Below are positions 9,139 to 17,816 of a stretch of 64,000 nucleotides of DNA, in pieces; position 1 is the first letter of the stretch; every line of letters starts with the position of its first letter. The DNA is taken from positions 48,155-112,154 of the forward strand of contig CAZVWR010000003.1 of NCBI GenBank assembly GCA_964630905.1. The letters are read 5' to 3'. The stretch is from JAGOEX01 sp964630905. GTDB lineage: Bacteria; UBP6; UBA1177. The position numbers and the translations under genes were made by a program. The notes under the pieces are model-generated. The model was not told where the DNA came from. It did not search any database and saw only the letters and a list, made by a program, of their open reading frames with translations.

Positions 9139-10155
9139 CTAAAACTGTTTCATAAAACGGAGATCACCGCCGTGGAAATGACGGATGTCGTCAATGCTGT
9201 ACTTCATCATAACAAGGCGTTCTATTCCGCCACCAAACGCAAACCCCTGATATTCTTCAGGATCTATTCCGCCATTTTTCAAAACATTAGGATGTATCAT
9301 TCCGCATCCAAGATATTCTACCCAGCCTGACTGCTTGCAGACAGAGCACCCTTTTCCTCCGCAGATCTGACATTTGAAGTCAAGCTCAAATCCCGGTTCA
9401 ACAAAAGGAAAGAAAGAAGGCCTGAGCCTTATTTCAACAGGATGTCCGAAAATATTTGAAACTATTTTCTTCAGCGTATATATCAGATTTGCAATAGAGA
9501 TGCCTTTATCGACGACCATCCCCTCTATCTGATGAAAAGTGTGCTCGTGACTTGCATCAACTGCTTCATTTCTATAGACTTTTCCAGGAGATACAAATTT
9601 AAATGGAGGCTTTCTGGACTGCATTCCTCTTATCTGGACAGGTGAAGTCTGAGTCCTTAGAAGCATGCCGTTCTTTAGCCAGAAAGTGTCCTGAGCATCT
9701 CTTGCAGGATGATCATCAGGAATGTTAAGAGCATTGAAATTATAATATTCAGTTTCCATTTCAGGACCGTCAATTATCTCAAACCCCATCGAAATAAAAA
9801 GCTCTTCCAGTTCGTGCCTCACCTTGGATATCGGGTGCACGGAACCCTGAACAGGCTCACTGGGCCATGTTATATCGCTCCACTGGCTTTCAATTTTTTT
9901 CCGGATCTCTTTTTCTTCAAATTCGATCTGTTTCTCATTTATGGTCTTTTCCATATCTGATTTTATCTGGTTTATTAACTGTCCAACTTCCTTTTTCATT
10001 TCATTTGAAAGGTCCTTAAGATCTTTCATTATCGAAGTAACAGCACCCTTCTTGCCCAGAAACGACACTCTCAATGTTTCTAAAGCATCTTTTTCATTAA
10101 CTGAATTGATCTGCTCTAAAAAGTCCTTCCTTAAATTTTCCAGTTGATTTTTCAT
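9139..10155 (-). CDS. pheS: Phenylalanine-tRNA ligase alpha subunit
   Basis: The catalytic subunit of class II PheRS, which activates phenylalanine and transfers it to tRNA-Phe. The 338 residues hold an N-terminal coiled-coil tRNA-binding arm (1-90), motif 2 around GKVYRNEAVDASHEHTFHQIEG and motif 3 in FGGGIERLVM. They also hold a CxxC..CxxC segment (CQICGGKGCSVC) that many bacterial PheS proteins share. ATG 10155 has GAGG upstream. No T-box or phenylalanine leader peptide is recognisable in the 150 bases before it. Confidence 0.97.
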   Translation of the reverse strand: MKNQLENLRKDFLEQINSVNEKDALETLRVSFLGKKGAVTSIMKDLKDLSNEMKKEVGQLINQIKSDMEKTINEKQIEFEEKEIRKKIESQWSDITWPSEPVQGSVHPISKVRHELEELFISMGFEIIDGPEMETEYYNFNALNIPDDHPARDAQDTFWLKNGMLLRTQTSPVQIRGMQSRKPPFKFVSPGKVYRNEAVDASHEHTFHQIEGMVVDKGISIANLIYTLKKIVSNIFGHPVEIRLRPSFFPFVEPGFELDFKCQICGGKGCSVCKQSGWVEYLGCGMIHPNVLKNGGIDPEEYQGFAFGGGIERLVMMKYSIDDIRHFHGGDLRFMKQF

Positions 10156-10207
10156 GAACCGACCTCTGAATCTGAAACTGTTAATTCAATCCGACAGCAA
10201 CAATAGG

Positions 10208-10235
10208 AAAATACTAATAAACTTAGTTTTTTCAA
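10208..10235 (-). promoter_or_regulatory. Possible promoter of pheST-thiS
   Basis: On the minus strand TTGAAA (10235-10230), 16 bases, TATTTT (10213-10208), about 50 bases before the pheS ATG. The -10 box is a weak match, so this is tentative. Confidence 0.4.
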
Positions 10236-10255
10236 GAAAAAACAGCCCGTAAAGT

Positions 10256-10283
10256 TTGAACTATCCTGAAAATATGCTAATAT
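10256..10283 (+). promoter_or_regulatory. Sigma70-like promoter of the Rossmann-MCP gene
   Basis: TTGAAC (10256-10261), 16 bases, TAATAT (10278-10283). It would start transcription near 10290, which leaves ATG 10310 as the first usable codon and rules out the in-frame ATG at 10256. Confidence 0.65.
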
Positions 10284-10309
10284 CGATCAACTTATTTGTG
10301 GAGTTCAAA

Positions 10310-10951
10310 ATGAAAAAAAGGATCGCTTTCATAGGTGCCGGCAAAGATGATGTTAAATTTATAAGATTTATCTCGTGTCTTCCCGAATTTGAAATATCAC
10401 TTATGGCAGACGATCGCAAAGACTCCGCAGGGATCAAATATGCGGAAGAAAATCAAATAAGAACAGTAACTTCACTTAGCGAAGCGATCAAATTTCATGA
10501 TATAAATATCTTTGCAGTATTTTCTCCAGGTATTGATGTTTTTAAATTTTCACAGTCTGTTAAAACTGATCAGACCGTTGTCGACAGAAAACAGTTCGAA
10601 TTTCTGTATGACACTGTCAGTTCACTTATTTTGACAAGATATTCGTTTGTTGAAGAAAACTTCCTTTCAAACACAAAGGAAATTAAAAAAGCCATATCTG
10701 ATTTCGGCATGATAACAAAAAACATCGATATTCTCGCAATAAACGCTTCGATTGAAGCTGCAAGGGCAGGAGAATCAGGCAAAGGGTTCGCAGTTGTCGC
10801 ATCAAACATAAAAGATCTTGTGAAAAGCAGTCGTGAAATGCTTGTTCACATAAAATCCATTCTTGAAAAATTTACAAAAACACACCAGCACATGATAGAT
10901 CTGAGAACTGCTCTTGTGGGAAAGGAATCAGATAAAAACGAATTAGAGTAA
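10310..10951 (+). CDS. Soluble Rossmann-domain / chemoreceptor signalling-tip fusion protein
   Basis: A 213-residue protein with no membrane segment. Residues 1-95 look like a nucleotide-binding Rossmann fold: KRIAFIGAGKDD start, alternating strands and helices, and FAVFSPG. Residues 138-170 match the cytoplasmic hairpin tip of methyl-accepting chemotaxis proteins (NASIEAARAGESGKGFAVVA, with the invariant EAAR at 149-152). Such tips bind CheW and CheA. HAMP and long methylation helices are absent, so the coiled coil is very short. Inference: a cytosolic sensor coupling a cofactor or metabolite to a chemosensory array. The start follows the promoter at 10256-10283. It converges with the next gene, six bases apart. 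Confidence 0.8.
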   Translation: MKKRIAFIGAGKDDVKFIRFISCLPEFEISLMADDRKDSAGIKYAEENQIRTVTSLSEAIKFHDINIFAVFSPGIDVFKFSQSVKTDQTVVDRKQFEFLYDTVSSLILTRYSFVEENFLSNTKEIKKAISDFGMITKNIDILAINASIEAARAGESGKGFAVVASNIKDLVKSSREMLVHIKSILEKFTKTHQHMIDLRTALVGKESDKNELE

Positions 10952-10957
10952 TATCAA

Positions 10958-11611
10958 TCACTCGACATCAAAAAGAGTTTTTCGAAAAGCAGGGTCAGGA
11001 AAAATAATTGCAAGAACAATGGAAGCTTTCTGTTCCCCGATCGAGGAAGACGCGTTTTCGTAAAAATCTTTGGCATATTGAACAGAAATCTTGTTCAGCT
11101 CGTCATCAGACATCTCTTCCCTGTACCAGCTTAAAGAATAAGCTTTCATTTTATCGATCATGTCGCTGTAATTGTAAAGAACATCTGTGATTTCCTCATC
11201 ATTGAATTTCTGTTCCATCAACCTCTCTTTTAAATTAAGGCTCCAGATCTTTTTCACATTTTCGGTGTGACCTTCCCATGTCTTTTCCTCTCTTTCCTTG
11301 TATTCATTGAGAGCTTCTGAATCATTATTTTTTCTCATTCTTTCAATTTCTTTCTTCATTTCTGTCATTTTTCTTTGAAGAAAGAAAAGATCTGTGTTTT
11401 GTTGCGGCAGTTCACCGCTTCCGGAAAGTTGACCTTCTTTTTTTGTATTCAGATCGATTTTTAAAGCTTCTATCTCTTTTGCATTTATCTCCGTTTTTTT
11501 TCTCAGAAGCGATAACTCCCTGTTTTGAGAATACATCACTGTTCCTGTAACAACAATAAAGAAAATAAAAACCGCAGTCTGCCAAACTGTTTTTTTACTG
11601 ATCTCTTTCAT
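10958..11611 (-). CDS. Membrane-anchored coiled-coil protein of unknown function
   Basis: Not recognised. The 217 residues carry one N-terminal membrane helix (about 8-26), a coiled coil of roughly 80 residues beginning RELSLLRKKTEINAKEIEAL, and a helical C-terminal region with WYREEMSDDEL. The start at ATG 11611 overlaps the preceding gene by 17 bases and follows GAGAGG. The frame is open further, to 11656, but that would cover more of the neighbour. It is the third gene after the giant coiled-coil protein, so it probably belongs to the same envelope system. Confidence 0.7.
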   Translation of the reverse strand: MKEISKKTVWQTAVFIFFIVVTGTVMYSQNRELSLLRKKTEINAKEIEALKIDLNTKKEGQLSGSGELPQQNTDLFFLQRKMTEMKKEIERMRKNNDSEALNEYKEREEKTWEGHTENVKKIWSLNLKERLMEQKFNDEEITDVLYNYSDMIDKMKAYSLSWYREEMSDDELNKISVQYAKDFYENASSSIGEQKASIVLAIIFPDPAFRKTLFDVE

Positions 11612-12446
11612 TAAAACACACCTCTCTTTCAAAAAAACTTTTTTTCCACCAATCAATCTGTATGGATGAAAATCCGGTCTTTTTCAACTTTTCTTCAACT
11701 GATGACCTTCCGGCAAGAGAATAAAGAAAGTAAATAAGTTTATTCGATCTGATTTCTGTTAAATCTTTTCTTGTTGATATTGAAAAAAACAGCTCTTTTG
11801 AATCTTTATCCGCATTATTGTAAGGAAAGCAGAAACTTTTATAAAGATTTGAAAAAAAATCACCGGATGTTTTTTTACTGACATTAGTCAGTGAAAATCT
11901 GCATGACGCATCTTTTGTAAACCCTTTCCCTTCTGACAGCCTCAGTTTTTTATTTGACAGAACCCTTACCGGAAGCCCTTCCATTTTTTTTTCAATTTTT
12001 ACAGAAACGAAATAAACCCCTTTTTCAAATGTGCCTTTTAAATGTGAATATCCCGTCTCGTTATCAATTTTTATATCTCCTTTCTTCGAACCGTTAATAG
12101 TGATCTCTCCTTTTCTGATTCCATATATTATAAACTCGACAGGTGTCTGAGAGGCAATCTCGGTATAAAAATATCCGTATGATTCGTTTTTCGAATAACT
12201 GTCAATGATCTTAAGCTCTATTTCGTTGGAAAAAATCCTTTTACCTTTATCGGGAAGATAATAAAGGGAAATGAATATATCTTTAAACCGGTCATTTTTA
12301 TCAGCAGAAACCCATTTTTCATATTTATCTATGTCAGTAAAAAAAACAGTGTAATAACCTGACAGACCGTCTTCGCCGCTTAATGATATAACACTTAAAA
12401 AAAAGAAGGGGAGCAGAAACGCCCCCCTTGAAAACAGCTGTAGCAT
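11595..12446 (-). CDS. Secreted protein of unknown function
   Basis: Not recognised. The 283 residues start with a signal peptide (LLPFFFLSVISLSG), followed by a beta-rich domain. It includes a short PEGA-like turn (GEITINGSKKGDI) and GVYFVSVKIEKK at about 120-160. The C-terminal part is helical and Lys/Ser-rich and ends in WWKKSFFERE. It starts six bases after the stop of the giant coiled-coil gene and overlaps the following gene, so all three should be co-transcribed. Only this context hints at its job, likely a partner in the periplasm or envelope. Confidence 0.7.
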   Translation of the reverse strand: MLQLFSRGAFLLPFFFLSVISLSGEDGLSGYYTVFFTDIDKYEKWVSADKNDRFKDIFISLYYLPDKGKRIFSNEIELKIIDSYSKNESYGYFYTEIASQTPVEFIIYGIRKGEITINGSKKGDIKIDNETGYSHLKGTFEKGVYFVSVKIEKKMEGLPVRVLSNKKLRLSEGKGFTKDASCRFSLTNVSKKTSGDFFSNLYKSFCFPYNNADKDSKELFFSISTRKDLTEIRSNKLIYFLYSLAGRSSVEEKLKKTGFSSIQIDWWKKSFFEREVCFNERDQ

Positions 12447-12452
12447 AAAAAT

Positions 12453-15400
12453 TTATCTTAGTTCTTCAAGCAAAAGCATTGATTTCAAATAGATCTCATC
12501 TGTAGGAAGAAGAGATTTCATAAGCATTTCAAGTATTTTTACAGATTTTGCCTTATTTGAATCTTTCGATCCTGATGCATCCCAGAACATTGCCTGAGCT
12601 TTAACGGTTATCGCCTTAAGTCCTTCTTTTGCAGTCTTATTGTTTCTGTCAATATAAAGTGCATCAACGAAATCCTTTCTTGCAAGAGCGATGTCATTCT
12701 TTTCAAGTTTTTCAAGTCCCGATTTAGCATATGCTTCAGCAACAACAGATTCGATCTTTTTGGTAGCTCCGGTAGTCTGAACCTCTCTAACACCTTCCTC
12801 TTCATATTCCTTCTTAAATTTCTCCTGTACCATCTTGAGTTCAGCGACATTTATTTTTCCGATAGTCTCTTCATACTTTTTCTGAACCTGATCTTTTTTA
12901 ACTTTTGCATTTTCCTTGTCTTTTTCAACAAGTGCACTCTTTTGGGAATTCATCTTGTCAATTTCGACTTTGAGTTTTTCAAGCTGGTCAACAAATTTTG
13001 CTTTTGCTTTTTCCCAGTTTGCTTTCTCTTTATCAAGAATTTCCGTTCTTCTTGCCTTTCTCTTATCCTTTTCTGCAAGAAGCTTGTCTCTCTTAGCCAT
13101 CATCTGCTGTTTCTGGGCTTCTCTATCCTGTTTTTCCTTAAGTTCCATGTTGTCGTATTTATCAGTTATGGCTTTTTTGGTGTCTTCATACCATTTTTCC
13201 TTTGCAGATGAGGTCTTCTGCCACACAGCATCCTGTTTCTTTGTGTCTGCATGATGTTTTGCTTTCATTTCTTCAAGTTTTCTAGCCCAGACATTATTAA
13301 CACTGTCAATTTCACCTGCAATAGCATCAATCTGCTTATTGTTGGCGGCAAGACGGGATTTCAAACCGGCAGTTTTTCTGTCAAGAGCTGCTGTTCTCAT
13401 GTCTTTTTCTTTTGCCCACTGTTGCTGAAGTTTAGCTCTTTCATCTTTTCTTGCCTGAAGCTTTTTGTCTCTTTCGGCCTGTGCCTGTTTTATGAGGTTA
13501 TCATTGTTTGCCTTGAATTTACCCTTATCTGCAAGGAACATCTTGAATGTCTTTTCAGCTTCAGCCTTCTCCTGTTTTTTCTTGGCTGTAAATGCCTTGT
13601 TCTCATTCTGCAGTCTCTGGTTTTCAGATCCGAGCTTCATGTCAAGTTCGGTAAGTAATTTTTCATACTTCTCATCTATTTTTGAAATTTCCTTCATAAC
13701 AAAACTGTCATGCGATTTTTCAAGAACACCAAGGTCTTTTGAAACTTTTGCCAGATCTGATTTAAGTTTTGCAAGCTCCTTGTTCCTTTCACCGGAAAGT
13801 TTTGCAAGTTCGGCGGCCAGCGTTTTTTTGAATCCGCCTTCAGCCAGAGCCTTCTGCTTCATCGTTGCACCGTTTTCAGCCTTAAGGGCGGCCGTTTTCT
13901 GTGCTTTTTCTTTTTGAAGATTGGCTATATCAGCTTTCATTTTATTTCTTATATCTGCAAATTTCTTTGCGATAACAGCGTGCTCACTCTTGATCTGAGC
14001 ATCAACGCCTTTTGTGTTCTGGGCTGCTGCAGTTTTCTTTGCAGACAGATCAGCCATGACTTGCTTATTTGCTTCTGTAAGTGCAGTGATCTTTGCATTC
14101 TTTTCTGTCTGGAGATCTGCTTTCTGCTTCTGAAGATTTGCGATCTCCTTGTCAACCGGATCTGTTACTTCTTTAAGTTTTGCAGGATCGACCTTCTTTA
14201 TTTTGATCTCCCATGCTTTTATCTCTTTTCCAATGGCTGCGATTCTTTGCTGTTTTTCGGCAATACCAGCTCTTATTGAACCCTTTTCCTTGTCAGCGAG
14301 AGCTTTATACTTATTATTAATGTTTGCCTTTTCAGAATTGATAGCTGCAATTTCAGCCACTTTCTGTTTTTCAACATCGGCTTTTCTTGCCTTAACACTT
14401 CCTGCAATCTGTTTTTCCCTTGCCTGTCCGTTTGCAGAAATCTTCTTTGCATTAGCGGACTTTGCACCGATCTGAGCCTTGTGTGACGAGTTTTCTACAG
14501 CAACTTTTTTCTGATGAGCGGCAATTGCAGTGCCTTTCTCTTTTTTCAATCCGGCAAGTTCCTTGTTGATTGTAATAAGTTCAAGGTTTTTTTCTTTCTC
14601 AAGCTTTTGAAGTTCTGCCTTGTTCTTTTCAATATCGCGCTCGTACTTTGCTTTCTCAAACTTTATCTTTCTTTCATAACTTGCTTCAGCAAACTGAATT
14701 TTTCTCTGTGTTGACTGTTCATCAACTTCCATTTTTCTCATTGCTGCAGTGTGATCTCTTTCAAGTTTAGAAAGCTCAACTTTGTTATCTTTAAGAGCCG
14801 CCCTTCTTTCATCATAATTCTGCTCTGCGTTGCCCTTTGCCTGTGCTATTGCATCAAGAAGTTCCTGGTGCTTGTTGATCTCTTCAACCTTCTGATTGTC
14901 AAGTTCTGCAACCGCCTGATTCATCTTATCAACAATGGAATCGACATTGAAAGGTGCCATTTTCTGTTCGTAATTCTTATCTATGGCTGCAACTTTTTCC
15001 TCAAGCTTTGAGATTTTTTCATCAAAGGATGCTGCGATCTTCTGTTCTTCTGCTGAAAGATCGTTCATTTTCTTTGCAAAAGCCTCTTCCGATTTTGCAT
15101 CTTCGGCAGCTGCCTTTTCAAGCTCTTTCATTGTTTCAGCTTTTACAGCTTCAATTTCTTTGGCTATGTCTTCTTCAACTTTTGCAGATTTCTGAGCATA
15201 AGTATCTTCTATATTGTTGAGCTTCACATCAAGTTTGTTGAGCTCTTCCATCTTTTTCTGCTCATGTTTTCCGTCGATCTCTGCAATTTTAGATTTTTCA
15301 TCTTCTATCTGAGTTCTGAGCTTATTGTCTTCTGCAGTAAGCCTGTCAACCTCTTTGCTGACGAAATCACCCCATGATGCCCTGAAACTTTCCGTTACTT

Positions 15401-17642
15401 CAACTTTTTTATTCTGCTGAGCCATTATTTTATCTTCAATAGCGGATGTTTTGTTTGCGTATTCGTCTTCTATCTTTCCTTTAGTTTCTTCAAAACGACC
15501 GCTCTCAGCAGCAATCTTTTCTTCAATACTGCCAATCTCTGAAAGAAGTTTTTCACTCTTTGCCCTAAGCTCGTTCTCCTTCTTCATTTTTTCATTTTCT
15601 TCGTCATCAGAAGTCTTTGCCACTGCATCCTGGACCTGAGCAATCTTTGTTTCATATTCCTGCTCTATTTTTCCAATAGCCTCTTCATTCTTTGCCAGTT
15701 TCTGATCAGCGGCGGTTATTTCTTTCTCGTTTGCCTTGATCATCTCTTCTTCTTTCTTTGACTTGAGTGTTTCTGTTTCATCAGTATGTCTGCTTACGGC
15801 TTCTTCAAGTTTTGACTTTTCTGCAACAAGTTTGTTAAGGGATGTTTCATACTCTTTTTCCACTTTCTGCTGAGCGTCGGTCTTTACTTTTGCATATTCA
15901 GCCTCAACCTCTCCTCTTTTCTTTTCTATATCTTCCTGGATCTTACCCATGGCGTTAACATTTTTCACCATGAACTCTTCAATCTCTCTATCATATTTCT
16001 CAAGTTCCTTTGTTTTATCAGATTCCTGAGAATCATATTTTGCGAGATTCTGGTTGAGTTCATCAAATCTCTTCTGGTATTCTTTTTCAACAACGACATT
16101 ATACTTTCTGTCTTCATCCTCATTCTTCATTTTAACAGACTCGTTGTCTGCCATTATCTTCCGCTCTTCCTTTTCAAATTCTTCAACCATCTTCTGGATC
16201 TCGGCATCTATCTCTTTATTTTTTCCCTCAAGTTCCTGCTTTTTCTTTTCAAGTTCAGAAACTTTCTTGGTTATTCTGTCCCCTTCAACTTTTTCAAGAT
16301 CTTTCTGCTTGTCGTAGAAAGTATCTTTTTCTTTCTGGAATGCAGTTTTCCAGTCGGTATAAGCCTTGTCATGAGCTTTGAGTTCCTTATCTTTTTCATC
16401 TTCTCTTTTTTTGTTGGTAACTTTTATTACGCCTTTTTCTCTCTGCTCGATCTGAGTTATCTGGCTCTCAAGGTTTACGATCTCTGTTTCAAGACTTGAA
16501 TCATCCTTTTCCCACTGATACTTCATTTCCTGAACTTTTTTCTTTAACTCATCTTCCGCATCCTTCTGGTTTTTCGCAATCCCTTTTTCCTGTTCTTTGG
16601 TATCAGCTATCTTCTTTTCTCTCTCCTTGATGTTGTCATTCACCCATTTATCAATGTCAAGAAGCTGTTTTGCCCGCCATTTTCTTGCTTCTTCTATTTT
16701 GGATTTAAAACCCTTGTGAATCTGCTCAACAGCTTCGGCATCTTTGGGGTTCGGCTGAAGATATTTGAGGCGCACATTTCTATCTTTTTTAAAAACCATA
16801 TACTTATAGCCCTGTTCTCTGATGTTTTCGTCAGCCTTTCTGACATCTTCAAGTGTTCTGAGGGCGGTTCTATAATCATTTGCATTCATTGCATCACTTG
16901 CTTTAGGAAGACCTTTCCTTATTTTGTCAATATCATCAAAAAGAGATTTTGCCGTATCATTCTGTGAACAGTTGCATTTCATTTCGTTCGCAGCACGGTT
17001 GAATATGTCTGCCGCTTCATCCATATCGCCTTTATCATAGGCATTGAAACCCTTCACGATCTCGTTTTTAACTTCGGTATAGGATGAGAGCTTCTTTGAG
17101 CTGCTGCTTGAACTGCTGCTTGAGCTGCTGCCTGAAGAAGAAGATGATCTGGAAGACGACTTGCTTGAAACATTTTCAGACACAAGCGATTTCACAACAC
17201 CGATGATATCTGAAGCGAGATCTTCGCCGTCAGCATCATCGCCTGCAGTAACAGGCTTGTTCCCGAGTCTTTTCATTCCGCTGTCATAGAGAGAAACCGC
17301 TATTTTCACACCTTCTCCTTTGCGAACCTGGACACGGGTGGTGATTATATAGTCAACCCCTTCTGCATCAGAAGCAACCTGAACAACACACTTCAGTTCA
17401 CCGTTGCATCTTGTTATTTTTGCAGACTGCGCAGAAGAAAGGACATCCTTCTCGCCCACAATATCCGCCTCTCTGACCGTTGAGAACAGCAGTGAAAGAT
17501 TGTCGTCAATTTCTCTTGCGAGTTTTTTTTCTGCTCCGCTTTTACCGATCGTTGAAACAACAACAACCTTGCTCTGAGCACTCACTGTTAAAGAAATAAG
17601 CAGAATGAACAAAAATCCGGAAACACTAATGATCCTTCTCAC
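12453..17642 (-). CDS. Giant periplasmic coiled-coil protein with CsgG/TolB-like N-terminal domain
   Basis: 1729 residues. A signal peptide (1-22, VSAQS cleavage) is followed by a domain of about 23-155 that resembles the CsgG/TolB N-terminal fold. That domain has KVVVVSTIG and a Cys pair (Cys80, Cys85) in TRCNGELKC. Then come a serine linker (159-187, nearly pure Ser), a TPR-like stretch with VKGFNAYDKGDMDEAADIF (near 200-215), some 1300 residues of Lys/Glu/Ala-rich coiled coil, and a C-terminal TPR-like end (KLEKNDIALARKDFVDALYID). The start is GTG 17642 with AGGAGGG five bases upstream. It could be a long rod spanning the periplasm; function unknown. Confidence 0.85.
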   Translation of the reverse strand: MRRIISVSGFLFILLISLTVSAQSKVVVVSTIGKSGAEKKLAREIDDNLSLLFSTVREADIVGEKDVLSSAQSAKITRCNGELKCVVQVASDAEGVDYIITTRVQVRKGEGVKIAVSLYDSGMKRLGNKPVTAGDDADGEDLASDIIGVVKSLVSENVSSKSSSRSSSSSGSSSSSSSSSSSKKLSSYTEVKNEIVKGFNAYDKGDMDEAADIFNRAANEMKCNCSQNDTAKSLFDDIDKIRKGLPKASDAMNANDYRTALRTLEDVRKADENIREQGYKYMVFKKDRNVRLKYLQPNPKDAEAVEQIHKGFKSKIEEARKWRAKQLLDIDKWVNDNIKEREKKIADTKEQEKGIAKNQKDAEDELKKKVQEMKYQWEKDDSSLETEIVNLESQITQIEQREKGVIKVTNKKREDEKDKELKAHDKAYTDWKTAFQKEKDTFYDKQKDLEKVEGDRITKKVSELEKKKQELEGKNKEIDAEIQKMVEEFEKEERKIMADNESVKMKNEDEDRKYNVVVEKEYQKRFDELNQNLAKYDSQESDKTKELEKYDREIEEFMVKNVNAMGKIQEDIEKKRGEVEAEYAKVKTDAQQKVEKEYETSLNKLVAEKSKLEEAVSRHTDETETLKSKKEEEMIKANEKEITAADQKLAKNEEAIGKIEQEYETKIAQVQDAVAKTSDDEENEKMKKENELRAKSEKLLSEIGSIEEKIAAESGRFEETKGKIEDEYANKTSAIEDKIMAQQNKKVEVTESFRASWGDFVSKEVDRLTAEDNKLRTQIEDEKSKIAEIDGKHEQKKMEELNKLDVKLNNIEDTYAQKSAKVEEDIAKEIEAVKAETMKELEKAAAEDAKSEEAFAKKMNDLSAEEQKIAASFDEKISKLEEKVAAIDKNYEQKMAPFNVDSIVDKMNQAVAELDNQKVEEINKHQELLDAIAQAKGNAEQNYDERRAALKDNKVELSKLERDHTAAMRKMEVDEQSTQRKIQFAEASYERKIKFEKAKYERDIEKNKAELQKLEKEKNLELITINKELAGLKKEKGTAIAAHQKKVAVENSSHKAQIGAKSANAKKISANGQAREKQIAGSVKARKADVEKQKVAEIAAINSEKANINNKYKALADKEKGSIRAGIAEKQQRIAAIGKEIKAWEIKIKKVDPAKLKEVTDPVDKEIANLQKQKADLQTEKNAKITALTEANKQVMADLSAKKTAAAQNTKGVDAQIKSEHAVIAKKFADIRNKMKADIANLQKEKAQKTAALKAENGATMKQKALAEGGFKKTLAAELAKLSGERNKELAKLKSDLAKVSKDLGVLEKSHDSFVMKEISKIDEKYEKLLTELDMKLGSENQRLQNENKAFTAKKKQEKAEAEKTFKMFLADKGKFKANNDNLIKQAQAERDKKLQARKDERAKLQQQWAKEKDMRTAALDRKTAGLKSRLAANNKQIDAIAGEIDSVNNVWARKLEEMKAKHHADTKKQDAVWQKTSSAKEKWYEDTKKAITDKYDNMELKEKQDREAQKQQMMAKRDKLLAEKDKRKARRTEILDKEKANWEKAKAKFVDQLEKLKVEIDKMNSQKSALVEKDKENAKVKKDQVQKKYEETIGKINVAELKMVQEKFKKEYEEEGVREVQTTGATKKIESVVAEAYAKSGLEKLEKNDIALARKDFVDALYIDRNNKTAKEGLKAITVKAQAMFWDASGSKDSNKAKSVKILEMLMKSLLPTDEIYLKSMLLLEELR

Positions 17643-17687
17643 TGGACCCTCCTGTCAAACGATATGATAAAGTAACAATTTAAACAC

Positions 17688-17703
17688 CACTAAAATCTTA
17701 GTG
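17688..17703 (-). promoter_or_regulatory. Perfect small hairpin at predicted mRNA 5' end
   Basis: CACTAA and TTAGTG pair around a four-base loop. From the promoter at 17710-17738, transcription should begin at about 17703, so the hairpin would sit at the very 5' terminus of the coiled-coil mRNA. Such ends can protect messages; it could also be an operator. Confidence 0.4.
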
Positions 17704-17709
17704 CAGGTT

Positions 17710-17738
17710 AGAATATAAATACATCGTCACTTTGTCAA
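17710..17738 (-). promoter_or_regulatory. Strong sigma70-like promoter of the coiled-coil operon
   Basis: On the minus strand a consensus TTGACA (17738-17733), exactly 17 bases, TATTCT (17715-17710). It precedes the GTG start at 17642 by about 60 bases. A short GT dinucleotide run sits upstream at about 17777-17790. Confidence 0.75.
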
Positions 17739-17816
17739 ATTTTTTGTCGTATAATTACTTAAATTTATTTAGATAAGGTGTGTGTGTGTGAAAAATGCGA
17801 AATTTATTGCAAAAAA

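Noticed and set aside
10156..10309. T-box or leader peptide for pheST
   Set aside because: No T-box core, specifier stem or Phe-rich short frame was seen; only promoter-like boxes.
12453..17642. Many long open frames on the opposite strand of the coiled-coil gene (for example 13465-13917)
   Set aside because: They are rich in Phe, Leu, Ser and Cys, the mirror of Lys/Glu/Ala codons, and have no ribosome-binding sites or family motifs.
17777..17790. GT dinucleotide run as a phase-variable tract
   Set aside because: Only about six units long and far upstream of the promoter; too short to claim variation.
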